Below are positions 1-11,567 of a stretch of 64,000 nucleotides of DNA, in pieces (the first letter of the stretch is position 1; every line of letters starts with the position of its first letter). Where the stretch lies: the NCBI GenBank assembly GCA_949358305.1, contig OX442314.1, forward strand, positions 10,719,060 through 10,783,059, given 5' to 3'. The translations under genes and the position numbers were made by a program. Under the pieces are notes generated by a model. The model had not been told where the DNA came from. It was given only the letters and a program-made list of their open reading frames with translations, and ran no database searches. Origin of the DNA: Strigamia acuminata. Its lineage: Eukaryota; Arthropoda; Chilopoda; Geophilomorpha; Linotaeniidae.

Positions 1-185
1 CACATTTTAAAATTGGTTGGATATAACTATAACCTAATATGGTGGATAGGAAGTCACGTGACTATTTAAATAATTGCAAAATTGCAAAATTATGAGATTG
101 TTTTTGAAACTAATTATTAATCACAATTTGTGATGGCCACTTGGATTGAGTTTGGCTGCTGCCATTTTTGCCAAAATAGCAAAAC

Positions 186-402
186 TATACTCTTGTTCGA
201 CTCAAGAGTATACCCTTCTCCCATTGGCCGAGCCGCATTACTCCTAACTACAGTCTGTATTACCATAGAGTAAAGAATCTCCACTAGGAGAAGTAGTTCT
301 GGAAGTAGTTCTTATTTTTATTATGATTATTACTACATTTTTGGATCACTACACCAGTGGCCAATGGGAGAAGGGTATACTCTTGAGTCGAACATGAGTA
401 TA
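186..402. repeat. Inverted repeat, 44-bp arms
   Basis: Bases 186-229 and 359-402 are reverse complements with a single mismatch, separated by about 130 bp. Each arm also contains an internal short palindrome (TATACTC...GAGTATA). The spacer shares words with 8400-8455 (GTAGTTCTG, TCCTAACT). This suggests a MITE family with another degraded member there. No transposase is present. Confidence 0.7.
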
Positions 403-1584
403 CCTTTGATTTTGTGATTGTGTATTTTTTCTGTTTTGTGTTTTTGCAATTATGCACATGATTGGTGGAACTGATATCATGTGACAAATCCAAAAGTGCA
501 AAATTGCTAAAGTTGCAAAATTACAAAATTGCTTAATTAATGAAACCCCCTACTATTAACAAGTGTTTCTGATGTTAGAAATAATGAAATAAATAAATTT
601 CGCCTTTTGGTTTGTGTGTTACTGTTTATATACTTTTGAAACGCATTATCTTCTAATTGTGCACCCGTGAACTATTTATAAAAAATTTAAATCCTATTAA
701 ATCTTAAAGATTTCAGCATTTCAAGTGAATTCCTTTTTCGATTTTGCTCGATTTTGCTACATTTTGTAAGATTTCATGGATTTCTAGGATTTCAAAATCC
801 AAAATCTTTGCTCATATCTTGTAAAATTTATTTTTGAACCACATGGATTCCCAGCCAAAACATTACAACAAGGACAATAAAATTTTCTAAATAAAAAACT
901 AAACAAAAATAAAAATATTAAAAATAATTTGAAACCCTTTAAGAATTCGTTGCAAGGCCTGGAAATGACAAGACTGGAAATGACTATATCCGAAAATCTA
1001 GAAACCACTTTCAACTCTGCCACTCACTTTCCACTTTGAAACTGTGCCAATCTTTCGCTTTGTTTGATAAATAAATCAAAAACATCATTTTTGACTGCAA
1101 TCCAAAACAAATTCGTCAACAAAACTGGATAACCAGCCATTACTTTAATTTCCTTGCCAAAAAACAAAAAAAAAAACCCAACAAACAAAAAAAAGTCATA
1201 ATGATTGGCACTTTTATACAAGGTCTTGCCCCAGATCAAGCACCTCCATCTTTCCTCTTAATGTCCGCCACAACCCGCCCAGTGTCAGTGAACCATAGAT
1301 GATCGAGATGTGTTTCGTCATCATTCCAACCGCTTCAAATGTCAACTTTGCAAGCGAGCAAAGTCCAAATTTAAAAATAAAAAAATAAAAATAAAAAAAT
1401 TAGATAAAAATGTCCCAATTTCGTGGAAATCCCATTAAATGTGCAACAAACGTTCAATTTTCGCAACAATTTAACATTTTACAATTTTTTCTTATTGAAG
1501 CACATCTCTTTAAGCATCAAAATTGCTCATGTTAATAAGGAAGACAACCGGCAGACGAAAAAAGAAAACTTCCGGGAACTACGC

Positions 1585-1665
1585 CGGTCTCAGTGGCTAT
1601 AAGTGATTAGAATCTTATGCCTTTCAGGGCAAAGGACGCGGGTTCAAACACTCAAAGAATAGTAA
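1585..1665 (+). other. tRNA-like / SINE-head candidate
   Basis: The segment has a weak A-box-like stretch (CAGTGGCTATAAGTG) followed about 45 bases later by a B-box-like GGGTTCAAAC. This is the layout of an RNA polymerase III internal promoter. Acceptor-stem pairing is poor, so a functional tRNA gene is unlikely and a tRNA-derived SINE head is more plausible. A tRNAscan covariance search would decide. Confidence 0.3.
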
Positions 1666-2028
1666 TTTCTTCCCCCTTCAAAGCCAAATAAAAACCGCCA
1701 TTCGTGTCCTTTAATTTAAAAATACGGTTCCCAAAGACAACAATTACCAAGCAGGATTCACACCACATGTTGAAACTTTAGCTTCGCTTTCATTTGGCGC
1801 GTAGCAATTGGTTCACACACGGAATGAAATTCTGCGTTGAATATCATAAGTCGTAAATACTCTGGACGAGGCGTCTGCAACTTGGTTGTCGACGATACTT
1901 GATGGTGAAATTCTCGTTTTGCAGTTTCATTGCCCATCGATGGATTTTCACATGTCATAAAAAAATCACAGAGTGCCAAATTTTGACTCAACTAGCGAAC
2001 ACAAGTCAAGCAATACGCCAAGAGATAA

Positions 2029-2205
2029 ATCACAGGTGGGGTGATTTATCACGATCGGACTTATCGCAGTGACTGATGAAAATGACATCACTTCCGGTCA
2101 CCAAATATCATACTTTCTTTCACTGACTTATCTTGAAAGTCACAAAAATGATGTCATTTCCTGTTATACCTTTCAGTGACTTGTCATAAATCACTTTAGG
2201 TCTGT
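2029..2205. repeat. Imperfect foldback element
   Basis: The two ends carry GTGATTTATCAC-like and CATAAATCAC-like sequences in opposite orientation. An internal AATGACATCA word recurs as TGATGTCATT on the other side. The similarity is patchy, so this is a decayed inverted-repeat element at best. Confidence 0.3.
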
Positions 2206-2499
2206 ACTGTTTATCACCGACGACCGTGATCGCATCTAATGGCAGTTGAAGATGTCTGCTATCAAACAATGTTTAACTATAATTTTTAGACGTTAGCTTT
2301 TGAACAACTTTCACCAATGGCGCTTTTATATTTATACCACTTGAGGTCCCCAAGACGCAGTGTGGATTTTAGCCCTTAATTCTACAATTTTGTATAAAAC
2401 CTAAATCCAGGTCGGGGAAGCAAAAGACAGTTCGTAATAACGAGAATTCGTAATAGTGAAATGATTTATAACGGAAAAAATAGGGCAGACAACCAACTA

Positions 2500-2667
2500 C
2501 AGTCAAAACTCTTTATAACAAATCGCGATATAACGAATTATCGATATAACGAATACCTAAAAATGGCTGGTTTGGTTGGCTGGCCATAGAACACCATGTT
2601 AAAAAATTTCGATATAACGAATCGATTTTTCGAGTCCCTTGCAATTCGTTACAAAGAGTTTCGACTG
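2500..2667. mobile_element. pogo/Tigger-like MITE, copy 1
   Basis: A 168-bp element starts CAGTCAAAACTCTTTATAAC and ends GTTACAAAGAGTTTCGACTG, with TA on both sides (2498-2499 and 2668-2669). TA target duplication and a CAGTC-type terminal inverted repeat are typical of the Tc1/mariner-pogo group. There is no coding capacity. Flanking words GTTCGTAATA at both sides suggest it landed inside an older related element (about 2428-2718). Confidence 0.75.
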
Positions 2668-3307
2668 TAGTTGAAATGAGAAATTCATTATAACGGTGTT
2701 CGTAATAGCGAAGTTCAACCTCCTACATAAAGTGTTAATTTAGTGACTGAAGTATAATACTCATAAAGGCAAAAGCTAATTTTTGCGTTGTTATAAAGTA
2801 GAAACAGCAGTCATACGTATTTTTATAAATTTGAGGCCCCTATGCCCAAACTTGCCGTTGACTTTTGCTTGTTAGTGTTAAAATGATCGTCTAAACCATG
2901 CATTTAGAACTAGGTGCATTCCAAAACATTCGTTCTGGCGTGTCTCCAGTTTTAGCTTAGTTTTCATTCCTGCTGCAACTGCTACACATTTACAAATGCA
3001 TTTATGACAGTATCACGTCAGACCAAGTTTTGAATCAGTTTGACCGATTATATTATGTGATAACTGCATAAGCCAAGTTGGCGCCAAATAACGCAAACAG
3101 ACACCTGAAACTCGTGTCGTTACGTCTAAAATGCGAATCGAATCATGTTTCAGTTTTACCTGACACAGGTTGCAGAAACACCAGGAGGATGTAACTCACT
3201 TAAACACGAGCGCCCTGGAATGCACCTACTAAATTATAACAGATAAACCAGACGAAAAAACTTTTCACACGAGTAAATCATGCGCGTAAAAAGTGAATTT
3301 CGCAGTA

Positions 3308-3491
3308 CAGTCGAAACTCTTTATAACAAATCGCGATATAACGAATTATCGATATAACGAATACCTAAAAATGGCTGGTTTGGTTAACCGGCCATAGAAC
3401 ACAACGTTAAAAAATTTCGATATAACGAATTCTCGTTATAACAAATCGATTTTTCGGGTCCCTTGCGATTCGTTATAAAGAGTTTCGACCG
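3308..3491. mobile_element. pogo/Tigger-like MITE, copy 2
   Basis: A second member of the 2500-2667 family, 184 bp long and flanked by TA at 3306-3307 and 3492-3493. The internal sequence (CGATATAACGAATACC, AAAATGGCTGGTTTGGTT) is almost the same as copy 1, but it keeps about 16 extra bases (TCTCGTTATAACAAAT). Copy 1 is therefore an internal-deletion derivative or copy 2 has an insertion. Confidence 0.75.
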
Positions 3492-4722
3492 TATTGCAAA
3501 CTAGCCTTTAGACTTAAAGTACCGTAAAGCTCCGAATTGTGACCTGGTCCATGCAGTGGCCTGTAACCATTAAGCGTCCAGATGTTTATTCGGAGCAACA
3601 AATTCATTTTGCTTTTCTTTCGGACCAATGAGGCAATGACATACTTGTGTCTTAGTAAAGCCGCGTTCTCACACAACACAAAAGGGATAATAACCTCAAT
3701 TAATTCAGACCTAACTGAATTAAACATCCGGATACTCTTTTATTTATTTTCTACACAATAACCCCTCTATATTCTATTCACCCAGCACCCTAAAATCCAC
3801 ACAGATGCCACAATAACACGTACAATTGGCCACGTGTCCCCACTATATCCAAGCAGGACTATTCCACAACTGCAGACTGCTATATAGTGGTAAACCATGA
3901 TTAATCTATGTTGCAATTGCATTTTGCAATAAAGTCGCTTCCCCTCTCCATTTTAACTCTTCTTTTTATGCTCAACAAATTGAAAACTGATAACACTTAA
4001 TTGCCATCTTAATTCATAACACCAGATAAAATTTAACAAAAAAAAATTGACCTTTCAGAGGGCCACCATGCAAGCACTAAGACCGCCAACTCAAAACTGA
4101 CAAGGATTTACCTCTTTATGATGGCGTAGTAGAGGGTACACCTACGGCTTTACACAAAGACCAAAATTGTATTAGATTCGAAAGGAATCGTAGATTCAAA
4201 TCTGTGTTTCAAAGTTGGCGTGAACTAGGAATTACAATCCCTCTTAAGTTAAGTACGACGTCGGCTTTTCTTACAATTACAGCATTGCTGTTGATTCAAT
4301 CCAAATTGAAATTTTTTTTTAAAAAATTAAACACATTATAGAATCTTCATTTCACCATCCCAAGGAGGGTTGTTGGAAAAGGAAAAGAGAAGAAAAAGCC
4401 CTTAGGGAAGGAAATTCCATTCAAAAGGCCTAAACTCAGCTGACCCCAAGTCAAAAATTGGGGCTGATGGGATACAAATTAAGGGGTACAAACTCTAACC
4501 CCCCCCCCCCATACACATCATAAAAAAAGTGTTTTCTATTCAAAAGGGGGCTAAAAAAAATCATGGAACTCAAATTGCAGGTTTCTTTAGAAATTCCAAA
4601 ACTCAATTTTACATGAATAAAAATCATGTGAAAAACAGCACATCCTTACAATTACACAAACCCAACCTCCAACATTATATTTTCAAAATTTAAAACATAA
4701 AAAAAAATTGTAAAAGTAAATT

Positions 4723-4978
4723 TCACATCTCATAAAAGTGATTTTTGATGAGGTCAAGAATAAACAAACACACTTGATCCTGCTGGGTCTGAGAAGGAGA
4801 AGGTAGAGCAGATGTAATTTCATGTTTGGCCCAGCATCTGTTGCTTTCATTATCAACTCCCAGCTGAAGAAAACTCAAAATTGAGCCAGGAGGAAGAGGG
4901 TTATTTAAAGAAGAGCACCAAGGGCATCTGCCTTCCTACTGGGGAGCCAACAACCTTCAAATTGGTCCACAATAGATG
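4723..4978 (-). CDS. Candidate terminal exon, unknown protein
   Basis: On the minus strand a polypyrimidine tract and acceptor (TATATAACAG) precede base 4978. About 22 codons follow (SIVDQFEGCWLPSRK...), ending at an in-frame TAA. The adjacent frame then stays open for about 60 codons (NNPLPPGSILSFLQLG..., ...FILDLIKNHFYEM) to a TGA at 4723. The two look like one protein broken by one base near 4910. Alternatively an acceptor at 4864 (TTTTCTTCAG) starts a separate 46-codon exon. Base composition is higher in GC than the surroundings. I do not recognise the protein. It could be the 3' end of the gene whose first exons lie at 6240-6755. Confidence 0.35.
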
Positions 4979-5169
4979 CTGTTATATAAAAAATATAAAT
5001 AAATAAATACAAAATAATAATAATAAAAAATAATGAAAACAATTAGGCAACTAGATAAAGGCCACCTGTTATCAAACTCCAAATCTATGTATTTTATGAG
5101 GAAAAAAGGAAGAAAAAACATGGCGGCCATTTTTGTTTTTTGGAAAAAAGTAATGAAATTTTTTTAAAT

Positions 5170-5765
5170 GGTTTTTACAATAAATCAATAAAAATCAATA
5201 AAAATCAGTCCAAAATCAATAAAAATCAGCCCAAAATCAATGAAAATCAGCCCAAAATCAATAAAAATCAGTCTAAAATCAATAAAAATCAGTCCAAAAT
5301 CAATAAAAATCAGCCCAAAATCAATGAAAATCAGTCCAAAGTCAATAAAAATCAGTCCAAAACCAATAAAACGCATTCCAAAATCAATAAAATGAAATGA
5401 AAATCAGTAAAAATATACGAAAATTTTTGCAAATCAGTAAAAATAAATGAAAATTTTTGCAAATCAGTAAAAATAAATGAAAATTTTTGCAAATCAGTCA
5501 TAAATCTATGAAAATCCGTTATAAATCTATGAAAATCAGTTATAAATCTATGAAAATCAGTTATAAATCTATGAAAATCAGTTATAAATCTATGAAAATC
5601 AGTCGCAAATCAATGAAAATCAGTCAAAAATCAATAAAAATCAGTCAAAAAACAATTTAAAAAAGTCAAAAACCAATAAAAAAAAGTCAAAAATCAATGA
5701 AAAAACTCAAAAATCAATGAAAAAACTCAAAAATCAATAAATATCAGTCAAAAATCAATAAAACC
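5170..5765. repeat. Compound AT-rich minisatellite
   Basis: The first part (about 5185-5390) is a 21-bp unit of the AATCAATAAAAATCAGYCCAA type, so all frames repeat a 7-residue peptide on either strand. It passes into a roughly 30-bp unit (GCAAATCAGTAAAAATAAATGA), then a roughly 22-bp unit (GTTATAAATCTATGAAAATCA), then shorter CAAAAATCAATGAAAA units. The open frames across it are by-products of the repeat. It may lie in an intron of the minus-strand gene candidate. Confidence 0.9.
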
Positions 5766-6239
5766 CCCCAAATTTACCCATCACCCGATCACTTAAAAAT
5801 CAAACACACAAAACAATGCAATTTCCAATCCCCTCTCCAACAATTAATCAATTAAACCCAATTTCCCACATTCTCCCTCCACGTCTCAATCCTTTAATCA
5901 CAAAAAATTCCCAACATCTTGATTTACAAAAGCTATTATTAAATCCCAAATAACAAGATATCAAATGGCCCTCCCAAAAAAAAAAGTTTAAAATTCCAGA
6001 TAAACTTCTGGGATTGATACGTTGTCACGCAATGACATTCGGTTTGATCTTTCAGTTTGTTGATTACTCCAGTCCAGTGTGACACCAGTGTACATTTCCC
6101 CTTTTGTCTCATTACATACACAGCAGCTGATGAAGGTGCATATATATATATATTTATACTTTCATCTCCCCTTTTCCCCTCCCCATTCCCCATCCCCACC
6201 AACCCAATCCTAATCATCCAGCTCCCTCTCATGACTCAC

Positions 6240-6755
6240 CGTACGACTGCTTTCCATCAACGACACCAGGCCTACATTCCAAATAAGGAAAAGACCTTCA
6301 AACAACACAACACTTTCATTTACAAACAAACCGTCCAAACAATTAACAAAAAAATTGAAAATAAATCAAAATGGACGTTTATTTTTCATAAAATTCGTAG
6401 AATTTGCTCAAATTGTGCATTTTAAAATTGAAAAATAAATAAAATTCGTGTTTGCCTAAGCTAAAAAAAAAGAAAAACATTCCCTAGCGTCAAAATGTGC
6501 GGTTAACACGGGCCCATGAGCCTATGGGGCCCACGAAAAAGTCAATAACCATTTCCGCAAATGGAAAAAAAAAATTTTTTTTTTTTAAATAAAATTTTTT
6601 TTTTTAAAACAGAAAAAATAACCCAACTCACCGAAAAAATCCTCCCATTGCATGGATCCATTATCCGAATCCCATTCATCGGGGCCTTGGTCCATGTATT
6701 CGGGATGTCCCGCACACCGATGCGGCCCGTTGTCGTTAGGCGGCGGCGAAGGCAT
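6240..6755 (-). CDS. Candidate 5' coding exons, unknown protein
   Basis: Exon 1 runs from an ATG at 6755 to 6632 and ends at a consensus donor (G|GTGAGT). It encodes 41 codons, MPSPPPNDNGPHRCAG..., rich in Pro, Asp, Glu and Trp, with an acidic end (WDSDNGSMQWEDFF). A 32-nt exon at 6271-6240 has a clean acceptor (TTGGAATGTAG) and another GTGAGT donor. Splicing the two keeps the frame open (phase 1 into phase 1) and adds GLVSLMESSRT. The region is a local GC-rich island and the upstream 6760-7250 is also GC-richer, as expected for a promoter. I do not recognise the product and no further exon is certain. Confidence 0.4.
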
Positions 6756-8035
6756 CTAATCCCGCGTACCGACCACGATTTTCCCCCGGTTGGGATCCCA
6801 AAACATTTTTTTTTCACAGAAATCACAATTCCAACTCGATATCGATCACTTACAATTCAAAGTTTAACTTTGTTTTCCTGCACGCTACCACGGCCGCATG
6901 ATTAAACAGGACTGGATCGATGCCGGTTTACGTTCACGAATGCACTCCGTTTGAAGAAACTAGATCAAACTAAGCCTTGTTTTTCAAACTAATGTTCAAT
7001 ATATCTGTGCACTTGCTGCTCAAATACTTTGGTAGCGCGTGCAGGCCCGCGAATCGTGTCTGTGGTGGCTGAACCTATTCAAACTCAAACTCACACACGA
7101 GTAAATGTAGCATAACCCGGCCCTACAGTTTACGAGTGAATGGGCCTGTTCTAACAATGCCCCTCTACTCACTCACTGGCGCAGTCCATTGCCAAGAGGC
7201 GGTGCAGGATGGGAAATCCTACCGTCCCGAGATGGAAGTTTTGGTCTTATCTAGTCCTTGGTTTTGTTATTCAAATGATTCAAATTGTGATTCTTTTTTT
7301 CCCTAATTTTTTTTTTAAGATTTATCTTTGAAAAAATAAATCAGATTGTACAAATGAACGTTCCATGTCAAATATTTGGTGAAATATTTCTCGTTTCTGA
7401 GTATTTCGACTGATTTAATGCTTTTTATCAGATAAGCGGCCCTGAGTCAAGATAGATCGAATTCTCCTTGATAAAACTCGACTTTTTCTAACGGCGAATT
7501 TATAAATTAAAAACACCGGAAACGTTTAATATCTCGTTTTTTTAATGGAATCATGCTCTTAAAAATGCATTTAACCCTGAACATGGTATTTGATGATGCG
7601 AACAAGTGTCATACGCGACCTCTATGAGTAATTTTGCGCACTTGATCAAACAATTTACTCATTCCGGGCAATGGTTGCCGGTTTACAAACACAAAGGATT
7701 AGCAAATCGCAGGAAATTGTGATCACCCACAGATTACCAGCGGATATTTAACTTTACACGTATTTTTGTGACTCAGGTTTATTGCACTGCTATGGAAATG
7801 GTTGGTAATAAGCTTAATTGCTCAATGCCAGAAACATTGAGTCTTCACATCCATCAGGCAGTCATGACGCCCCCTAGAATAGTGCACTAAAATTATTTTT
7901 CGCAAACTTATGTAAAATTTCATGCAAAATTTCTTTTTTTTTCTTTCTTTTTTTTCTTTTTGTAGTTCATTTTTGGATAATTTAACGCACCGGTAGATGA
8001 AGTGGGGCGCGGAAGATCGCCTTGCTTAAAAATGG
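6756..8035. other. Upstream region, no gene seen
   Basis: Bases 6756-7260 are relatively GC-rich and directly upstream of the minus-strand exon 1 candidate, so they could be its 5' UTR and promoter. From 7261 on the DNA is AT-rich with poly-T runs and has no gene or repeat that I recognise. Confidence 0.35.
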
Positions 8036-8066
8036 GTTGCGACGCTAAAAAGTTTGGGAACCCCTG
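8036..8066. mobile_element. hAT-type terminal sequence
   Basis: The stretch GTTGCGACGCTAAAAAG followed by TTTGGGAACCCCTG is the reverse complement of a CAGGGGTTCCCAAACTTTTT-type end, widespread on hAT elements. I could not find the partner terminus, so this is a fragment. Confidence 0.45.
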
Positions 8067-8190
8067 TTCTAAGCAATTGGTCGATTTCTAAAAACCGTGA
8101 CATTTTTACATCCCGAGAAAGTATTTTGGAACAGAGACAAAGCATCCAAAACCGGGACGTCTGGTCACCTTGAACACGGGGCCCCATTAT

Positions 8191-8325
8191 CAGTGGCATA
8201 GCAAGAAGTCAATGGGCCCAAGTGCAAGTTGGGTTGATGGGCCCTTTAGCAGAGTCATACCTATAGGATTTTCTGTATTTTGCATGGGCCCCCTAAATGG
8301 TCTAAATGGTCTAAATCTGCCACTG
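8191..8325. mobile_element. Degraded hAT-like MITE
   Basis: It begins CAGTGGCATAGCAAG and ends CTAAATCTGCCACTG, with GGGCCC-rich interior. The ends resemble those of the intact element at 45458-45668 (CAGTGGCGGATCTAG). The flanking 8-mers do not match, so no target duplication is left. Confidence 0.4.
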
Positions 8326-8366
8326 TACAGACTTGCTCATAACAAACTTCAATTATTAATCCTACC

Positions 8367-8750
8367 AAACCGATTCAACGTAGTCCTAACTCCCATTGGT
8401 TGACCCGGATTACGCCTAACTGTGGACTGTGCTCTACTATGCGGAAAAGTAGTTCTGTTTATTTTCAATGAATTTCAGTGTAAAAAGTGATTAGAATGAT
8501 GGATTTTATTCATTTGGTAATAAATTATTTATTTCATTTGCTAAAGCTTCTCCCCTTTTAATCAATCAAACAATGTTAGCATAGTTTGTTAGTTTCATTT
8601 GGCAGATAAACAAAGGTTTAATTTTTTATTGGATCTTTTATATAGTTATAAGCTTATAACAATTCTGCTGTTATGGGTTACTTTTTTGTGCCACTAAACC
8701 AGTGATACGACTCAACCAATTGGAGTTAGGACTACGTTGTATCTGTTTGG
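8367..8750. repeat. Inverted-repeat element, about 40-bp arms
   Basis: Bases about 8367-8406 (CGATTCAACGTAGTCCTAAC...) and 8709-8750 (...GTTAGGACTACGTTGTATC) are imperfect reverse complements. The interior is AT-rich. Words near the left arm are shared with the spacer of the inverted repeat at 186-402, so the two are probably the same MITE family. Confidence 0.55.
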
Positions 8751-9597
8751 AGTATAGTTACCACACATTGCTAGACAAGATCGGTAATTTTTGCCTTCTT
8801 TTATTCAGGGAAAAAAATTACAGTTATGTTACTGTATTTTTTAACTCTTTGATCTACCATGGCTGTGGGAAGGTTAGACAAACCTTGCATTTCGCCGAGT
8901 CTAATCTCCTTTTAATGTCAAACCGCCCACTCAAAAGATCGTTTGACAAAGGGGTTTTAATGAATGTAACGATCTAAATTACACTTAGCAATGGAATCGA
9001 TTGTGGACTGAAGCAGACATGAATGTCAAACATCCCTTCAAATCCACTGACGTTAAAGCCGTTAGAGTCGGAAATTTGGAAATAAAATGCGAAAACAAAT
9101 GGCAATCTTATTTATTTATGCGTTAAGTGCATCGCAAAGGTCAAAGTTGATGTTGGGAATGCTCATTCGTGATGGGAGAGCCGTTTCCAAACCCCGCCCT
9201 CTTTAATTCGTATCTTTGTATTTTATTTGCAGTCACCTACTGTGTGGTACCATAAATTCTTCAAATCATCTACTTAAGCCCGTTTTTCCCATGAAAAATT
9301 CATGTAATTTTATTAAGATGCATTCAGGCAAGAAGCATTTGCATTCATCAACATAGTCGTGATAATTTCATTATGTTCAAGTCTCAATTTAATTTTCAGC
9401 ATAAGGATTTTCTGGCAACGTCTGCTACCAAGGGAAAATAACATCCGACTGACTAAACAACCACATGATCGCAGAATCAAAAGCCTCTGGTAGAAAATTG
9501 ATTTTTTTTAGATGTTTAACCAAATCTTTAAAATTACCTACCCTAACCTGTCCTAACCACAATCCACAAATCAGAGATGTGCATTGGCATAAAAACC

Positions 9598-9700
9598 GTA
9601 CCCGTTAACCGCCCGTTACCCGTCTCCAATAAAATTCTGTACCCGTACCCGCCCGTACCCGCCCGTACCCGAAGCATCCCCACACCCTATGCTACCCGTA
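9598..9700. repeat. CCCGTA-type short tandem repeat
   Basis: Repeated CCCGTACCCG units with interspersed variants form a small GC-rich island in AT-rich DNA. No gene is associated. Confidence 0.7.
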
Positions 9701-10924
9701 CACGCAATCACGTGTGCTTACTGATCGATTGCGATGAAATCATCAATCGCAAAAACATTAAATCGTCCAACTTGGACAGTACGTACATCGTACATATTTA
9801 ATTTACAATGTTAGCACCGGTAGACCACTTTCTGCTTCCAGGAGAAGAAAATAATTTGCTCCTTACCAACCTAACTTCTTCTAACCCATCTAACCTGGCA
9901 GTAGATACTTTGTGCCTGAGAAAACTCCCTTTTAACCAGAAATTTGAACCGGGGTCCTTTTCGTGTGCATTTTGAAACAATTTTTTCCCGTCAACTCAAT
10001 TCATTCTGAAAATACCACACAATGGAAGCATCCCCAGAATAGAAAGCAAACAAATCTATTAAGTTAGGAAGAAGGTTTGACACTTGAACTGAAATGGATT
10101 GTCTCCCACACTCCAATGCCTCAAAGCCCTCTGCACCCATATTTTGACATGTTGTCTGTTCACATCGTTGGATAGATACAAAATCACGTGTGATATATCG
10201 AAAGCAGTCGACCCACTTCACTGAATCCGCCACTGTTGCAAACATGTCACATCTAATGTGTAGGAAATACAGTGGCAAGTCAACCCCAATAGGATACAAT
10301 GAAAGTGGATCGATTGACTGGTGTTGGGTATCAATGTTTTAATCAATTTTATTCAGGTCTGCTCCAATAGGGTATTCTGCGACGTTGTGTTTTTGGTCAT
10401 GTTAGAGACCCGCCCAAATAAAACGTAGATCCCGGATATTTATGCAAAATAAAATTTGTTTTATGCGCATAAAATATGCACTAAAAATTCCTCTGGTGTC
10501 TGTTTTTGGCGAAGTCCTCAGTTTTCCGAATGCAAGCATATGTACACGACACATGTCTTTAAAAAAAGGCAAAAATTGATACGTACATATCATTAGAAAA
10601 AAAGACAAATTGCCGTTTTTTCCGGAAAAATGGCAATTTATGGATTTATTTTCGCATTTTTGGAAAATATGTATTTATAGCCAATTTTGGATTTATATTG
10701 AATAAAAATAATTGCTATGCATTTATGCATTTATCCGGGTCCTATACGTAAATCCGGCCCTGTGTAAACATGCCTTTTTACACACACCAGGGGTCCCCTC
10801 GATTTCATTAGCACCCCCTAACCTGTGACAACCTTGAGTTGGGCACAAAATGAACAATAGGTGGGAATGGACTTAATTTTATTAATTAGTTATACAAGAA
10901 AAAAGGCAACTACCAACGATTCTG

Positions 10925-10985
10925 AGGTATGGACAACAGGGAATTGAATCCCAGCCCTCCTGACTGCCAGTCAGGTGCAATATAA
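10925..10985 (-). other. tRNA-like fragment, probable SINE remnant
   Basis: On the minus strand CCTGA-CTGGCAG-TCAGG forms an anticodon-type arm with a 7-nt loop (GGC at the anticodon position). It is followed by a T-arm-like GGGATTCAATTCCC. No acceptor stem or D arm can be paired, so it is a tRNA-derived fragment rather than a working tRNA gene. Confidence 0.35.
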
Positions 10986-11302
10986 TGAGGTTCAAAAATT
11001 CATAATTCATAAGTTATTTTTAACTAGTTTCATATTATCTTCACTATCTCAATCTTCATTGATCATATTATGAGAAACTTTGTACTCTTATTAGTTGGAA
11101 ACTTTGTATCCTAAGGGAATAGTTAATTGTGCCATGTGGAATCCAATGTAGACACCTAGTAATATTGGGAACATCACTTTCGATCCGAAGAGGGCAAACA
11201 CTCAATCCAAGAGGGAACCTTAATATTCATTCAAGTAAGGCAAAAACAGGCTAATGCAGGAGACTGGTCCCTTCTTGGAGTCCAATTTGTTCATATAAAA
11301 TA

Positions 11303-11567
11303 CCGTATTTTACCGATTAAGAGTAGCCCTCGAATTGTAGCCGCCCTCGAATAGTAGCCGCGGCTGAGACACCAAGAATACCATATTTTTACAAAAGTAC
11401 GGTATTGTTTCCGTATTTAACCTCGCAAACGATGAACGTACGCTTCGTTCGTGACATTCAGACTTCGTTTCTTACATTAAACAAATGTAACAAACGAAAA
11501 ACCCGAAATTGCTGACAAAAATGGCAGTTTTGAATAAGAGCCGCGGTTCTTAATCGATAAAATACGG
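11303..11567. mobile_element. TA-flanked MITE with CCGTATTTTA ends
   Basis: It begins CCGTATTTTACCGATTAAGA and ends TTAATCGATAAAATACGG, flanked by TA at both sides (11301-11302 and 11568-11569). Inner words GAGTAGCC and GAGCCGCGG extend the inverted repeat. It has no coding capacity. Confidence 0.65.

Larger units (their letters stand above)
1..4722. other. AT-rich non-coding stretch
   Basis: I see no convincing gene here. Open frames are short, alternate with stops and lack clear splice partners. The stretch holds an inverted repeat near the left end, a tRNA-like fragment, a foldback near 2029-2205 and two related pogo-like MITEs, each listed separately, plus a run of C at about 4499-4511. 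The rest shows nothing I can name. The left end may contain distal parts of a minus-strand gene whose exon candidates lie at 4723-6755. Confidence 0.5.

Noticed and set aside
5140-5400. Frame encoding KINKNQS/KINENQP repeats
   Set aside because: Minisatellite artefact. The opposite strand is open too and no gene context exists.
6057-6425. 122-codon plus-strand frame
   Set aside because: It runs through a TA microsatellite and opposite to the spliced exon candidates, with low-complexity composition.
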